Shown here: piece after piece, positions 56,908 through 64,000 of the stretch
Layout: each line of letters starts with the position of its first letter
How positions within the stretch are numbered: the first letter of the stretch is position 1
Assembly (NCBI GenBank): GCA_031181145.1
Contig: JAPSLB010000005.1
Span: 62,001-126,000, forward strand
Direction: 5' to 3'
Length of the DNA: 64,000 bases
Source: Microvirga sp.
Lineage (GTDB): Bacteria > Pseudomonadota > Alphaproteobacteria > Rhizobiales > Beijerinckiaceae
The notes under the pieces: generated by a model
The model's input: only the letters and a program-made list of their open reading frames with translations
Told to the model about the DNA's origin: nothing
Databases searched by the model: none
Program-made: the position numbers and the translations under genes

Positions 56908-58143
56908 TCAGTGCCCGCTGAACACGAGGAGCTGGATCGGCAGGATCAGCGCCTGGATCCGCAGGATGGCGGCATGGACGACCCCGACAGCGTCGACCGC
57001 GTGCAGGACCAGCCCCTTGGTGGCACCGACCTCGCCCGAGGCGATCCGGTCGTGGTTGCTGGTGTAAGCGTTGGCGATGCAGGAACTGCCGGGCGTCACC
57101 CCGCGGAGCCCGCCCTCGTAGAGGGGCTCAAGATAGACCAGGATCGTTCCCGGCCGCCGCACCTGCTGAGGGTCAACCAACTGCTCGCCGCCGCGGAACT
57201 GGCCGGCCGCAATCGCGTCCTGCACTCCCGTCACCACCATCGGGATCACTGTCCAGGGCTTCGACAGGCACGTTGCCTCGGCCACCATCCCGACCTTCAT
57301 CACCTGCGCCTCGATCTGGTCGAAACCGGCGATGAGGGCCTGTCGCCCGGCTCCTTCCGGGATCAGGACTCCGGCCGGCCGCATGAACGGATTGACGATG
57401 TCGCCCACCCGCAACGTGAACTGCTCCACGCGACCGTTGACGCCGGCCCGGACGACGGACTTTGCCAGCTCCGCCTCCGCCTGGGCCAGGGCGGCCTCGG
57501 CACTGGCCTTCTGGGCCGGGAGAAGCGTTGAGATCTGGGCCTCTGCCGACTGCTTGGCAGCGCTCGCGGCATCGATCGTGCCCTGGCGTCCCCGCATGTC
57601 CACCTGGAGCCGCTCGATGTCTCGGGCGGCGACGGCGCCCGGATTGCGCCTCGTGATCTCCTGCTTGGTCGCCAAGTCGTCCGCAGCCTGCTGGTAGGCG
57701 CTACGGGCCTCCTGGATCCTGCCTTCGGCCACGGCGACGTCAGAGCGCGCCACCACCAGCGCGGCCTCGACCTCAGCGATCTTGCGCCGGGCGGCCTCCG
57801 CAGCCGCTTCCTGCGTCGCGCTGTCGAGCCGGAAGATCGGCGCCCCCTGTTTCACTTCGCCCGTCACACCAGGGACGTAGACCTCGGCGACCCGGCCGTT
57901 GATCTCGGGCACGATCGGCACGGATCGGTAGAACAGGGTGGCGCTGCTCGTGGAGGGATGATTGTAGAAGATGACGGTGATCATCCCCACGGTCAGCATC
58001 AGGCAGGTCACGATGCCCCAGCGCAGTTCGTACCATACCGAGTAGAGCGTGATCTCCCGGCCGAGCCGCTTGCCCTGGGCATAGCGGCGGTAGAGATAGT
58101 CCGGCAAGATCGTCAGGAGGGAACAGAGAAGAAGTTCAAGCAT
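56908..58143 (-). CDS. HlyD-type periplasmic adaptor protein
   Basis: A 411-residue membrane-fusion/adaptor protein. An N-terminal hydrophobic part (MLELLLCSLLTILPDYLYRR, then WGIVTCLMLTVGMITVIFYN) anchors it. The barrel-sandwich domain opens YRSVPIVPEINGRVAEVYVP and GVTGEVKQGAPIFRLDSATQ. A long coiled-coil hairpin (about 125-235) precedes the second lipoyl half VRAGVNGRVEQFTLRVGDIV. The C-terminus includes Ile/Leu-rich HAAILRIQALILPIQLLVF. It likely couples an inner-membrane pump to the periplasm. Its start overlaps a small membrane protein gene by 8 bp. No RND or MFS pump gene is adjacent. Confidence 0.87.
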   Translation of the reverse strand: MLELLLCSLLTILPDYLYRRYAQGKRLGREITLYSVWYELRWGIVTCLMLTVGMITVIFYNHPSTSSATLFYRSVPIVPEINGRVAEVYVPGVTGEVKQGAPIFRLDSATQEAAAEAARRKIAEVEAALVVARSDVAVAEGRIQEARSAYQQAADDLATKQEITRRNPGAVAARDIERLQVDMRGRQGTIDAASAAKQSAEAQISTLLPAQKASAEAALAQAEAELAKSVVRAGVNGRVEQFTLRVGDIVNPFMRPAGVLIPEGAGRQALIAGFDQIEAQVMKVGMVAEATCLSKPWTVIPMVVTGVQDAIAAGQFRGGEQLVDPQQVRRPGTILVYLEPLYEGGLRGVTPGSSCIANAYTSNHDRIASGEVGATKGLVLHAVDAVGVVHAAILRIQALILPIQLLVFSGH

Positions 58144-58636
58144 GGCGCACCTCCTTTTGCGGCACCCGGGAGGGAACCACGGCCGTCGGCACCTCGGGTG
58201 CGCTTTCGGCCGATGCGGTGTCGGCAGTCGTCCCCGCCGGCGCGCTGATGACAGGGACATTGTCCGGACCGTCGAACGCGCCCTCACCCGGCTTGATGCC
58301 GGCGATCCTCTCCAGCGATCCCGCCATCCGGCGCAGCGGCCAGCCGATGTCGGGAAGGTCGACCAGGGCAAGCAGCAGCCCCGCCACCCAGAAGGCATGA
58401 ATGTGCGTGAACAGGGCCAGCAGGCCCAGCACGGCGACGATCTCGAACTGGATCTTCTGGGATTTGTGCGCCATGCGCTCGGGCAGCGTGTGCAGCCGCA
58501 GGAACAGGAGACCGACCGCCAGCACGGCGAGTACCAGAAGGATGGCGATCACGACCATGAGAACGTCAGTGTCGCCGGGCCCGGCAATGAAGGCCGGAAG
58601 ATCATGGGGGGCTGCCGGGTGATGCACTTCAGTCAT
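58136..58636 (-). CDS. small inner-membrane partner protein of the HlyD-type adaptor
   Basis: A 166-residue protein with three probable membrane helices (about 25-48, VLMVVIAILLVLAVLAVGLL; 62-78; 80-95) and a Pro/Ala/Glu/Val-rich C-terminal tail (about 120-166). The stop overlaps the HlyD-type start by 8 bp, implying translational coupling. Its domain is not recognised, but an overlapping small membrane protein preceding an HlyD adaptor occurs in other accessory operons. It could support export complex assembly. Confidence 0.7.
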   Translation of the reverse strand: MTEVHHPAAPHDLPAFIAGPGDTDVLMVVIAILLVLAVLAVGLLFLRLHTLPERMAHKSQKIQFEIVAVLGLLALFTHIHAFWVAGLLLALVDLPDIGWPLRRMAGSLERIAGIKPGEGAFDGPDNVPVISAPAGTTADTASAESAPEVPTAVVPSRVPQKEVRHA

Positions 58637-58709
58637 GCCACTCCTCCTCTAGGATTCTGTCCGGTCGATGCACCCCAACCTCCTTGCGACGCAGCCTTCG
58701 GACCGCCTT

Positions 58710-60857
58710 CTACTCCGCCGCCCCGGGGGGCTTGACGAGATGCAGCCCTTCGAACGCCGCCGCCGCAGTCTCACCGCCGCTGGCGACCTGCACCGTCGGA
58801 AAGGCGAACCGGATGCCGTTCTCGTCGAACGCTTGCTTGATGCGGGCGAAGGCCTTGCGGCGGATCACGAACTGCTCGCCCGGCCGCGCGGTCATCTTGC
58901 AGCGGATCTTGATCGCATACTCGCCGAACTGCTCCACGCCCTGCATCTTCAGCGGCTCGATGATGTTGGGGGCGAAGGCCGGGTCCTCGGCCATCTCCTG
59001 CCCGATCCTCTTGATCAGCTTGCGGGCCTTCTCGAGGTCGGTGTCGTAGGTGACGCTGATCTCGAACTTGTCGATCACCCAGTCCCGGCTCATGTTCTGC
59101 ACCGCCCCGAGCTGGCCGAACGGCACCGTGTAGACCGGCCCGCGATGATGCCGCAGCTTCACGGAGCGCAAGGAGAAGGACTCGACCGTGCCCTTGTAGC
59201 TGCCGCTCTGGATGTACTCGCCGACCCGAAAGGCATCGTCGAGCAGGTAGAACACGCCGCTGATGATGTCCTTGACCAGCGTCTGCGAACCGAACCCGAC
59301 GGCAACCCCGACGACCCCCGCGCCCGCGATCAGGGGCCCGATCTGAACTCCGAGTGCCGACAGCACCATCAGGACCGCCACCACGGCCACGACGGCAAAG
59401 AGTACATTGCGGAAGATCGGCAGCAGCGTGCGCAGCCGGGCCTGGCGCGAGGCGGCCTCGCCGCCTTGAGCCGCGCCGACTTCCGTCTGGGCGAGACGCC
59501 GATCGATGAGAGTCTTCGTCACCTGCCAGACAAGATCGGCGACGAGCAGGATGACCACGCTGCTCAGCACGCCCCGCAGGAGACGAGTCGGCAGCGTGTC
59601 GCGGCTGGTCATCTCGACAAGGTCGATGCGCCAGACATGTGCCAGCAGCAGGACGGCACCGACAATCAGGAGCGCCCGCACGCCACGATCGAGATAGACC
59701 GCCGTGAGGCTCCGCTCGCCGGGTGCGGCCGATCCGTCCGGCGTGCCAACCGCCCGATGGGCGACCCGCTCGGCGACCCTGATGGCTGCCGGAAGGAGGA
59801 GCGCCACGGTCCCGAGCCAGAACAAGCCCGTGAGTCCCGCAACCCAGAGGCCCCACAGCAGCACGAGGCAGATGGACAGGAGACCGGCCCCTACCATATG
59901 CGACACCTGCCAGGAAGCGACCTCCCCCGGAGAGGCCTCGGAGACAGGCCGTGGGCGTGTCCAAGCCACATTCAAGGCAATCGCCAGGAGCCCGAGGCCA
60001 AGGGCATAGGCCACTACCATGCGTGCTTCCGGCGAAAAGCCTATGACCCGGAGCACGTCGACGCTCGCCCAGCCGAACGTAAACCACCCGACGAACAGCC
60101 CGAGGCGCCACATCCAGAACCGCGCCGCCTCCGTGCCCATCGGAATGAGGCGGAGGCGCTCAATCTCATCCGAAGCTTTGAGCGTGGGCGCCAGCACGAA
60201 GCGGCCACCCACGAGGGCAAGACGCAGCACAACGGCAGCTGCCAGATACGCCACCACAATCTGCTGCAGGATCTGCGGCCAGTCGAAGGCCAGGAAGGCG
60301 CCGATGCTTCCGAATGCGAAGATCAGAACCCCGGACGCATCAATGCCAAGTCGGGCGGCCAGTGTCCGCAGGCGCCTGGACACGGTCGCCTCGGGGTGCG
60401 AGAGGCCCACCCGGACTTGAGAGGAGGCTCGTCGGAAAATCCACTCGGATCCACCCCCCAGTGCCAGGAAGGCTGCCGCGAGGATGAGCACGGCAGAACC
60501 GCTCCGCCCCCGAAGCTCGCCGAGGAGACGGAGGCGGGCCTGCCGGAACTCATCGTGCAAACGCGGCACGGCTGCCGCCAGGGAGGCCAGATGCTCCTGA
60601 AGGTTTGTGATGCGCCGCGTCATCATCCCAGATGTCGTGGTCGGCGCGTCCGAAGCAGCCGTCACGATCTTGGATTCCTGCTGCTCGTCCGCCCACGCCC
60701 GCACGACGGGATCCTGCATCAGGTCCAGCAATTGCCTGACCTGCGCCGGAGGAGCACCGGCGGACGGCGCAGGCTGGGCGTAGGCGGGCAGGAGTCCTGT
60801 CAGGACGCAAAGCACGATGGCCAATCCATACAAGAGGCCTGCCGACATGACGAACAC
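58710..60857 (-). CDS. Large MscS-family mechanosensitive channel
   Basis: A 715-residue channel with signal-like N-terminus (VFVMSAGLLYGLAIVLCVLT, cleavage near AYA-QP) and about ten membrane helices. The MscS core (about 485-690) contains GPLIAGAGVVGVAVGFGSQT, LVKDIISGVFYLLDDAFRVG, and RHHRGPVYTVPFGQLGAVQN. The C-terminal region has PAFAPNIIEPLKMQGVEQFG. GTG at 60857 follows AAGGAGGCCAAGCC, so it is preferred to ATGs at 60848 and 60980. Such channels release solutes under membrane tension. Longer MscS types often have periplasmic domains as here. It is next to HlyD and two tiny genes. Confidence 0.9.
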   Translation of the reverse strand: MFVMSAGLLYGLAIVLCVLTGLLPAYAQPAPSAGAPPAQVRQLLDLMQDPVVRAWADEQQESKIVTAASDAPTTTSGMMTRRITNLQEHLASLAAAVPRLHDEFRQARLRLLGELRGRSGSAVLILAAAFLALGGGSEWIFRRASSQVRVGLSHPEATVSRRLRTLAARLGIDASGVLIFAFGSIGAFLAFDWPQILQQIVVAYLAAAVVLRLALVGGRFVLAPTLKASDEIERLRLIPMGTEAARFWMWRLGLFVGWFTFGWASVDVLRVIGFSPEARMVVAYALGLGLLAIALNVAWTRPRPVSEASPGEVASWQVSHMVGAGLLSICLVLLWGLWVAGLTGLFWLGTVALLLPAAIRVAERVAHRAVGTPDGSAAPGERSLTAVYLDRGVRALLIVGAVLLLAHVWRIDLVEMTSRDTLPTRLLRGVLSSVVILLVADLVWQVTKTLIDRRLAQTEVGAAQGGEAASRQARLRTLLPIFRNVLFAVVAVVAVLMVLSALGVQIGPLIAGAGVVGVAVGFGSQTLVKDIISGVFYLLDDAFRVGEYIQSGSYKGTVESFSLRSVKLRHHRGPVYTVPFGQLGAVQNMSRDWVIDKFEISVTYDTDLEKARKLIKRIGQEMAEDPAFAPNIIEPLKMQGVEQFGEYAIKIRCKMTARPGEQFVIRRKAFARIKQAFDENGIRFAFPTVQVASGGETAAAAFEGLHLVKPPGAAE

Positions 60858-60996
60858 GGCTTGGCCTCCTTCGCGAGCCAGGGACCGCAGCAGGTCTACC
60901 GCGTTGCAAGGACAGGTGCCGACCGCGTGTCCTTCCAGGACGTTGCTGGCAAGCGCTGTCGGAATGACTCGTGGGGTCATTGGAACGCCACCGGTT

Positions 60997-61344
60997 CTAG
61001 TGAGGCGCACGCCGACGGCGCGGCTCGGCCGCTGGAGCGGTCCCCTGTGCCATTTGCAAGCACGTGAGCATGTCGACATAGCTCGGCGATCCGCCGATCT
61101 GGGCTTCCCCCGCGCAGGTCTCGCGGTGGGCTGCCGCCGCACCGCTCCACATTCCCTGGAGCTGGCGCTCCGCATCCCTTTCGTCCCGCATGCAGCCCTC
61201 GAACGGATTGGCATCCTCCGCAAGCAGGCGCGGCGCGGCCCGGCACGTTGTCTCGATGTCGAGCCGGGGGAGCTGCTGTGCCGCAGCAGGGGACATCAGG
61301 AACGCGCCCCACAGGAGCAGGCAATTCGGCAGACGGGTTCTCAT
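60997..61344 (-). CDS. small secreted Cys-containing protein
   Basis: A 115-residue protein with a signal peptide (MRTRLPNCLLLWGAFLMSPA, cleavage after AAA). The mature part carries cysteines at about 34, 51, 77 and 94 and ends in Arg-rich RRRRAPH. The segment CMRDERDAERQLQGMWSGAA may be a helix. No family is recognised. It lies between the channel gene (140 bp before its start) and another small gene (9 bp), all on the minus strand, so an operon is plausible. Confidence 0.65.
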   Translation of the reverse strand: MRTRLPNCLLLWGAFLMSPAAAQQLPRLDIETTCRAAPRLLAEDANPFEGCMRDERDAERQLQGMWSGAAAAHRETCAGEAQIGGSPSYVDMLTCLQMAQGTAPAAEPRRRRAPH

Positions 61345-61353
61345 GACAGCCTC

Positions 61354-61602
61354 CTATCCTTGTGCGTGCCGATCCAGCTCGGCCGCGAGTTCAGCCGCGA
61401 GATCCCTCACGAGGATCCGGTACTCGTCGCAGCGTTCCGCCCCCACGGGGGAATTCGAGCGCTCCCACCGCGCCAGGGCAGCCTGTGCCTCTGTGAGATC
61501 CTCACAGAGTGACCGGAAGTTGTCGTCCGTCCGAGCCAGTTCCTTGATGGCATGTCCCCGGTCCGGGAAATGGGCGATGGCGGCCTGGACGGCGTGATGC
61601 AT
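61354..61602 (-). CDS. conserved small protein, unknown function
   Basis: An 82-residue soluble helical protein: MHHAVQAAIAHFPDRGHAIK, LARTDDNFRSLCEDLTEAQA, ALARWERSNSPVGAERCDEY. Similar helical proteins with the FP..G..I..L...D..F..LC pattern occur in several alphaproteobacteria, without known function. The start at 61602 was chosen over a longer frame to 61677. It ends 9 bp before the secreted protein gene, so the two are probably co-transcribed. Confidence 0.65.
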   Translation of the reverse strand: MHHAVQAAIAHFPDRGHAIKELARTDDNFRSLCEDLTEAQAALARWERSNSPVGAERCDEYRILVRDLAAELAAELDRHAQG

Positions 61603-61748
61603 GGCGTAACCCCGTTGCCGGGCTGGGACAGCGCAAGTGCGCCTTCGCACGCTTGCCAGCATCGCCCCATACCGCACGCATGGGGAGTATGTTACTGTAG
61701 GTTACGGGAAGAGGCGTCTCACGGCGCCTGCGAACAACGGACCGATCC

Positions 61749-63587
61749 ATGCTCGGCGGAGGCGACGGCACTGTTGGTGCCTCGCCGCAGGCGCAGTCGC
61801 CGCCCGCGGCGGAGGACGTGCGCGCCCAGCTCGACATTCTCCTCGCCAGCCCTGACCTCGACGCCCCCGCGCGGGCGCGCCGGTTCCTGCGCTATGTCGT
61901 CGAGGAGACGCTCGCCGGCCGCGCCGACCGTATCAAGGCCTATGCCATCGGCACCGAGGTGTTCGAGCGGAGTTCGGACTTCGATGCCCAAAGCGATCCG
62001 GTCGTGCGGATCGAGGCCGGACGGCTCCGCCGAGCCCTGGAGCGCTACTATCTCTCGGATGGTCTGTCGGACTCGGTGGTCATCACCATTCCCAAGGGTG
62101 CGTACGTTCCACACTTCACCTGGCGCACGCCCGGCGGCTCGGATGATGCCGCGGATCCTATCGTTCCACCAACCAAGAATGCCTCCGCTGTACCTCTCCA
62201 GCGGCGCTGGGGCCTCCGGCTCGGTGCGGCGGCCATCGTGGTCGCAATCCTCGCCCTCCTCGGCGGGCTTGCCTTTTGGGGCGCGTGGCGCGACGGCGCG
62301 TCCCGCACGCCGCAGGCATCGGCTCCTTTGTCTCCCGGCGGACCGACGCTTGTCGTGATGCCGTTTGCGGCCCTAGGCGAGCCCTCGCTGGCCAGGGCCT
62401 ACGCGGACGGCCTGACCGAGGAGGTCCTGAGCCAGTTCGCCCGCTTCAAGGAGATCACCGTCCTCGGGCGGGAGACGTCGCGCAGCATCCCGCCGGGTGC
62501 GGATGCCGCCCACATCCGCCGCGACCTCGGCGTCCGCTACGTGCTCGAGGGCAGCGTCCGGGCCGCGGAGCACCGCCTGCGCATCACGGGTCGGCTCCTC
62601 GATGCGGAGACCGGCGCCGTCCTGTGGTCGCAGACTTACGATGAGGACTTGCAGGTCCGTGATCTCTTCACGATCCAGGACGAAGTCGCGCGCAGGGTCG
62701 CGACCGCGGTAGCACAGCCCTACGGCATCATCCAACGGGCTTATCAGTCCCGGACCGGAGCCCGCCCGCCCGACGACTTGGAAGCCTACGGATGCACGCT
62801 CCGGTTCTACGATTACCGCGCCGCCCTGTCCGACGAGAGCCATGCTGCGATCCGGACCTGCCTGGAGCAAGCCGTAGCGCTCCATCCGGAATACGCGACC
62901 GCTTGGGCGATGCTGTCCGTCCTGTATCTCGACGAGGATCGGTTCGGGTTCAATCCGAGGGCGGGGTCCAGCACCCCGATCCAACGCTCGCTCGAGGCCG
63001 CCCGTCGGGCGATCCGACTCGACCCAGAGAACGTGCGCTCGCTCCAGGCCCTGATGGTGGCGCTGTTCTTCGCCCAGCAACCTGCCGAGGCGCTGGAGGT
63101 CGGCGAACGGGCGGTGGCGCTCAACCCGAACGACACCGAGCTGCTCGGCGAGTTCGGAACCCGGCTGAGCCAAGCAGGAGCCTGGCAGCGCGGAGCCGAA
63201 TTGCTGGAACAGGCGCTCGCCCGCAACCCGGGCCATTCCGGCTATTACAGCGGCACGCTGGCGGTCTATGCCTACATGCAGCGCGACTACGCCCGCGCCG
63301 AAAGCCTGATCCGGCAGGCGGCGCTGGAGAAGTTCCCCCTCTACCATTTCGTCGCCGCCGTGATCTACGCCCAGCTCGGCAAAGCTTCGGAGGCCGCCGA
63401 GGCCCGTGACGAGTTCCTGCGCATGCGCCCGACTATCTTCGAGCGCTGGGATGAGGAAATGGCCAAGCGGAACTACCGACCCGAGGATGCGGCCCATTTC
63501 GCCGAGGGAGCGCGCAAGGCCGGCTTCCCGGTACCGGCCCGGACGGCTGCGGAAGCAGCCCTACAGGCAACGCCATCCCAGCGGTGA
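61749..63587 (+). CDS. membrane wHTH-TolB-TPR protein
   Basis: A 612-residue protein. Residues about 40-125 are the wHTH-like domain (FLRYVVEETLAGRADRIKAY, then IGTEVFERSSDFDAQSDPVV and VVITIPKGAYVPHF) often found in front of adenylate cyclase or TPR modules. A transmembrane helix lies at about 156-180. A TolB/FlgO-like domain (about 199-310, LVVMPFAALGEP, EEVLSQFARFKEITVLGRET) is followed by TPRs (about 340-600). It likely senses or scaffolds at the inner membrane. It is divergent from the small-gene operon. Confidence 0.82.
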   Translation: MLGGGDGTVGASPQAQSPPAAEDVRAQLDILLASPDLDAPARARRFLRYVVEETLAGRADRIKAYAIGTEVFERSSDFDAQSDPVVRIEAGRLRRALERYYLSDGLSDSVVITIPKGAYVPHFTWRTPGGSDDAADPIVPPTKNASAVPLQRRWGLRLGAAAIVVAILALLGGLAFWGAWRDGASRTPQASAPLSPGGPTLVVMPFAALGEPSLARAYADGLTEEVLSQFARFKEITVLGRETSRSIPPGADAAHIRRDLGVRYVLEGSVRAAEHRLRITGRLLDAETGAVLWSQTYDEDLQVRDLFTIQDEVARRVATAVAQPYGIIQRAYQSRTGARPPDDLEAYGCTLRFYDYRAALSDESHAAIRTCLEQAVALHPEYATAWAMLSVLYLDEDRFGFNPRAGSSTPIQRSLEAARRAIRLDPENVRSLQALMVALFFAQQPAEALEVGERAVALNPNDTELLGEFGTRLSQAGAWQRGAELLEQALARNPGHSGYYSGTLAVYAYMQRDYARAESLIRQAALEKFPLYHFVAAVIYAQLGKASEAAEARDEFLRMRPTIFERWDEEMAKRNYRPEDAAHFAEGARKAGFPVPARTAAEAALQATPSQR

Positions 63588-63721
63588 GCGCCGATCCCTC
63601 CACGTAAACTACACGATGCTACAGGCGTGGCGGTCGCTTCGTTGCTAGCGTCCGGTCAGTGCGCAGCAGGTGTCCGTTCGGGCCCCATCGACATGCTCGC
63701 ACCTTCTGACGGAGGTCGTTC

Positions 63722-64000
63722 ATGACGCGGCATCTTCCAACAAAAGCACAGGCCGTCCGAGGCGTCGCGGTTGCCCTCGGCGCCGCGGCCCTCCTGTCCG
63801 CCACGACCGTGCTGGCGCGTGTGGACGACGGCGCGCGCAGGATCCTCAAGGCCATGAGCGACTACATCGCCGGCCAACGGACCCTGTCCGCGGCCTACGA
63901 CACCGACATCGAGGTCATCACGCCCGACTTGCAGAAGGTCCAGTTCACCGCGTCAGGCGACGTGCTCGTCGACCGCACCGCCGGCCTGCGGGCGACCCGG
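63722..64000 (+). CDS. DUF2092 family secreted protein (partial, runs off the right edge)
   Basis: The first 93 codons are in the window, starting MTRHLPTKAQAVRGVAVALG with a signal peptide (cleavage near LAR-VDD) and continuing RILKAMSDYIAGQRTLSAAY and EVITPDLQKVQFTASGDVLV, the DUF2092 opening. The family is periplasmic, with a LolA/LppX-like lipoprotein-carrier fold proposed. ATG follows a good ribosome-binding site (GACGGAGGTCGTTC). It starts 134 bp after the TPR gene in the same direction; a shared transcript is possible. Confidence 0.75.
   Translation, partial: MTRHLPTKAQAVRGVAVALGAAALLSATTVLARVDDGARRILKAMSDYIAGQRTLSAAYDTDIEVITPDLQKVQFTASGDVLVDRTAGLRATR

Noticed and set aside
58668..61067. 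799-codon plus-strand frame antisense to the MscS gene
   Set aside because: The translation is Arg/Gly/Pro/His-rich and domain-free, whereas the minus-strand product shows clear MscS motifs and membrane segments.

Overview
The window is high-GC, densely packed bacterial chromosome from an alphaproteobacterium of the order Hyphomicrobiales. The gene set (PmtA-like methyltransferase, DUF2244, DUF1127, DUF2852, HWE-type histidine kinase, RsmI-YraN with an LpoA-like lipoprotein, hrcA beside rph and rdgB) and the intergenic repeats fit a Methylobacteriaceae member such as Microvirga. The genus is an inference from gene content and was not tested by any search.

Region by region. 1-13.3 kb is mostly housekeeping: nth diverging from a DUF2244 gene, a MerR regulator facing a wrecked CDF metal-efflux gene, an AraC-HTH/O6-alkylguanine methyltransferase fusion, dnaK (with a heat-shock-type promoter) and dnaJ, a PmtA-like methyltransferase, pyrF, a DUF1330 pair, dapB, gpmA and alkB. 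At 11.6-16.1 kb lie a secreted unknown and the glnD-grpE pair. 16.4-19.6 kb is a sulfonate-type ABC transporter operon ending in an OsmC gene. 19.6-25.6 kb holds an LpoA-like lipoprotein gene, rsmI-yraN and gshB, with LysR, DUF1127 and lipid-kinase genes between yraN and gshB. 25.7-31.1 kb carries hemW, a TetR gene, DUF2852, rdgB-rph and hrcA.

31.3-50.9 kb mixes lepA, sulfate-type and MFS transporters, two SDR enzymes, an HWE kinase overlapping a nonsense-interrupted arsC, murein enzymes (mltB, mepA), msrA, an orphan TRAP binding protein, a helicase/EamA pair, and a long histone H1-like protein. A secreted protein made of two 42-residue Cys-paired repeats lies at 31.3 kb. An amino-acid permease gene next to it has decayed.

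Downstream of tRNA-Ser(GGA) at 51.1 kb the character changes. From 51.1 to 56.9 kb intact genes are sparse and remnants are common: IS3 orfAB, a headless response regulator, the tail of an alpha/beta hydrolase and the front half of an adenylate cyclase. They sit among a P-loop kinase, AqpZ and a divergent IHF-alpha-like protein. This looks like an eroding accessory island. 56.9-64 kb is an envelope-oriented accessory block: an HlyD-type adaptor with an overlapping small membrane protein, a large MscS channel, two small unknowns, a membrane wHTH-TolB-TPR protein and the start of a DUF2092 gene.

At least seven copies of a roughly 80-120 bp palindromic repeat lie in the intergenic gaps. No CRISPR array, rRNA, prophage or complete IS was seen. 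The least explained items are the two-repeat secreted protein at 31.3 kb, the MscS/HlyD/TPR block, and several well-formed inverted repeats that look like operators for unidentified regulators.
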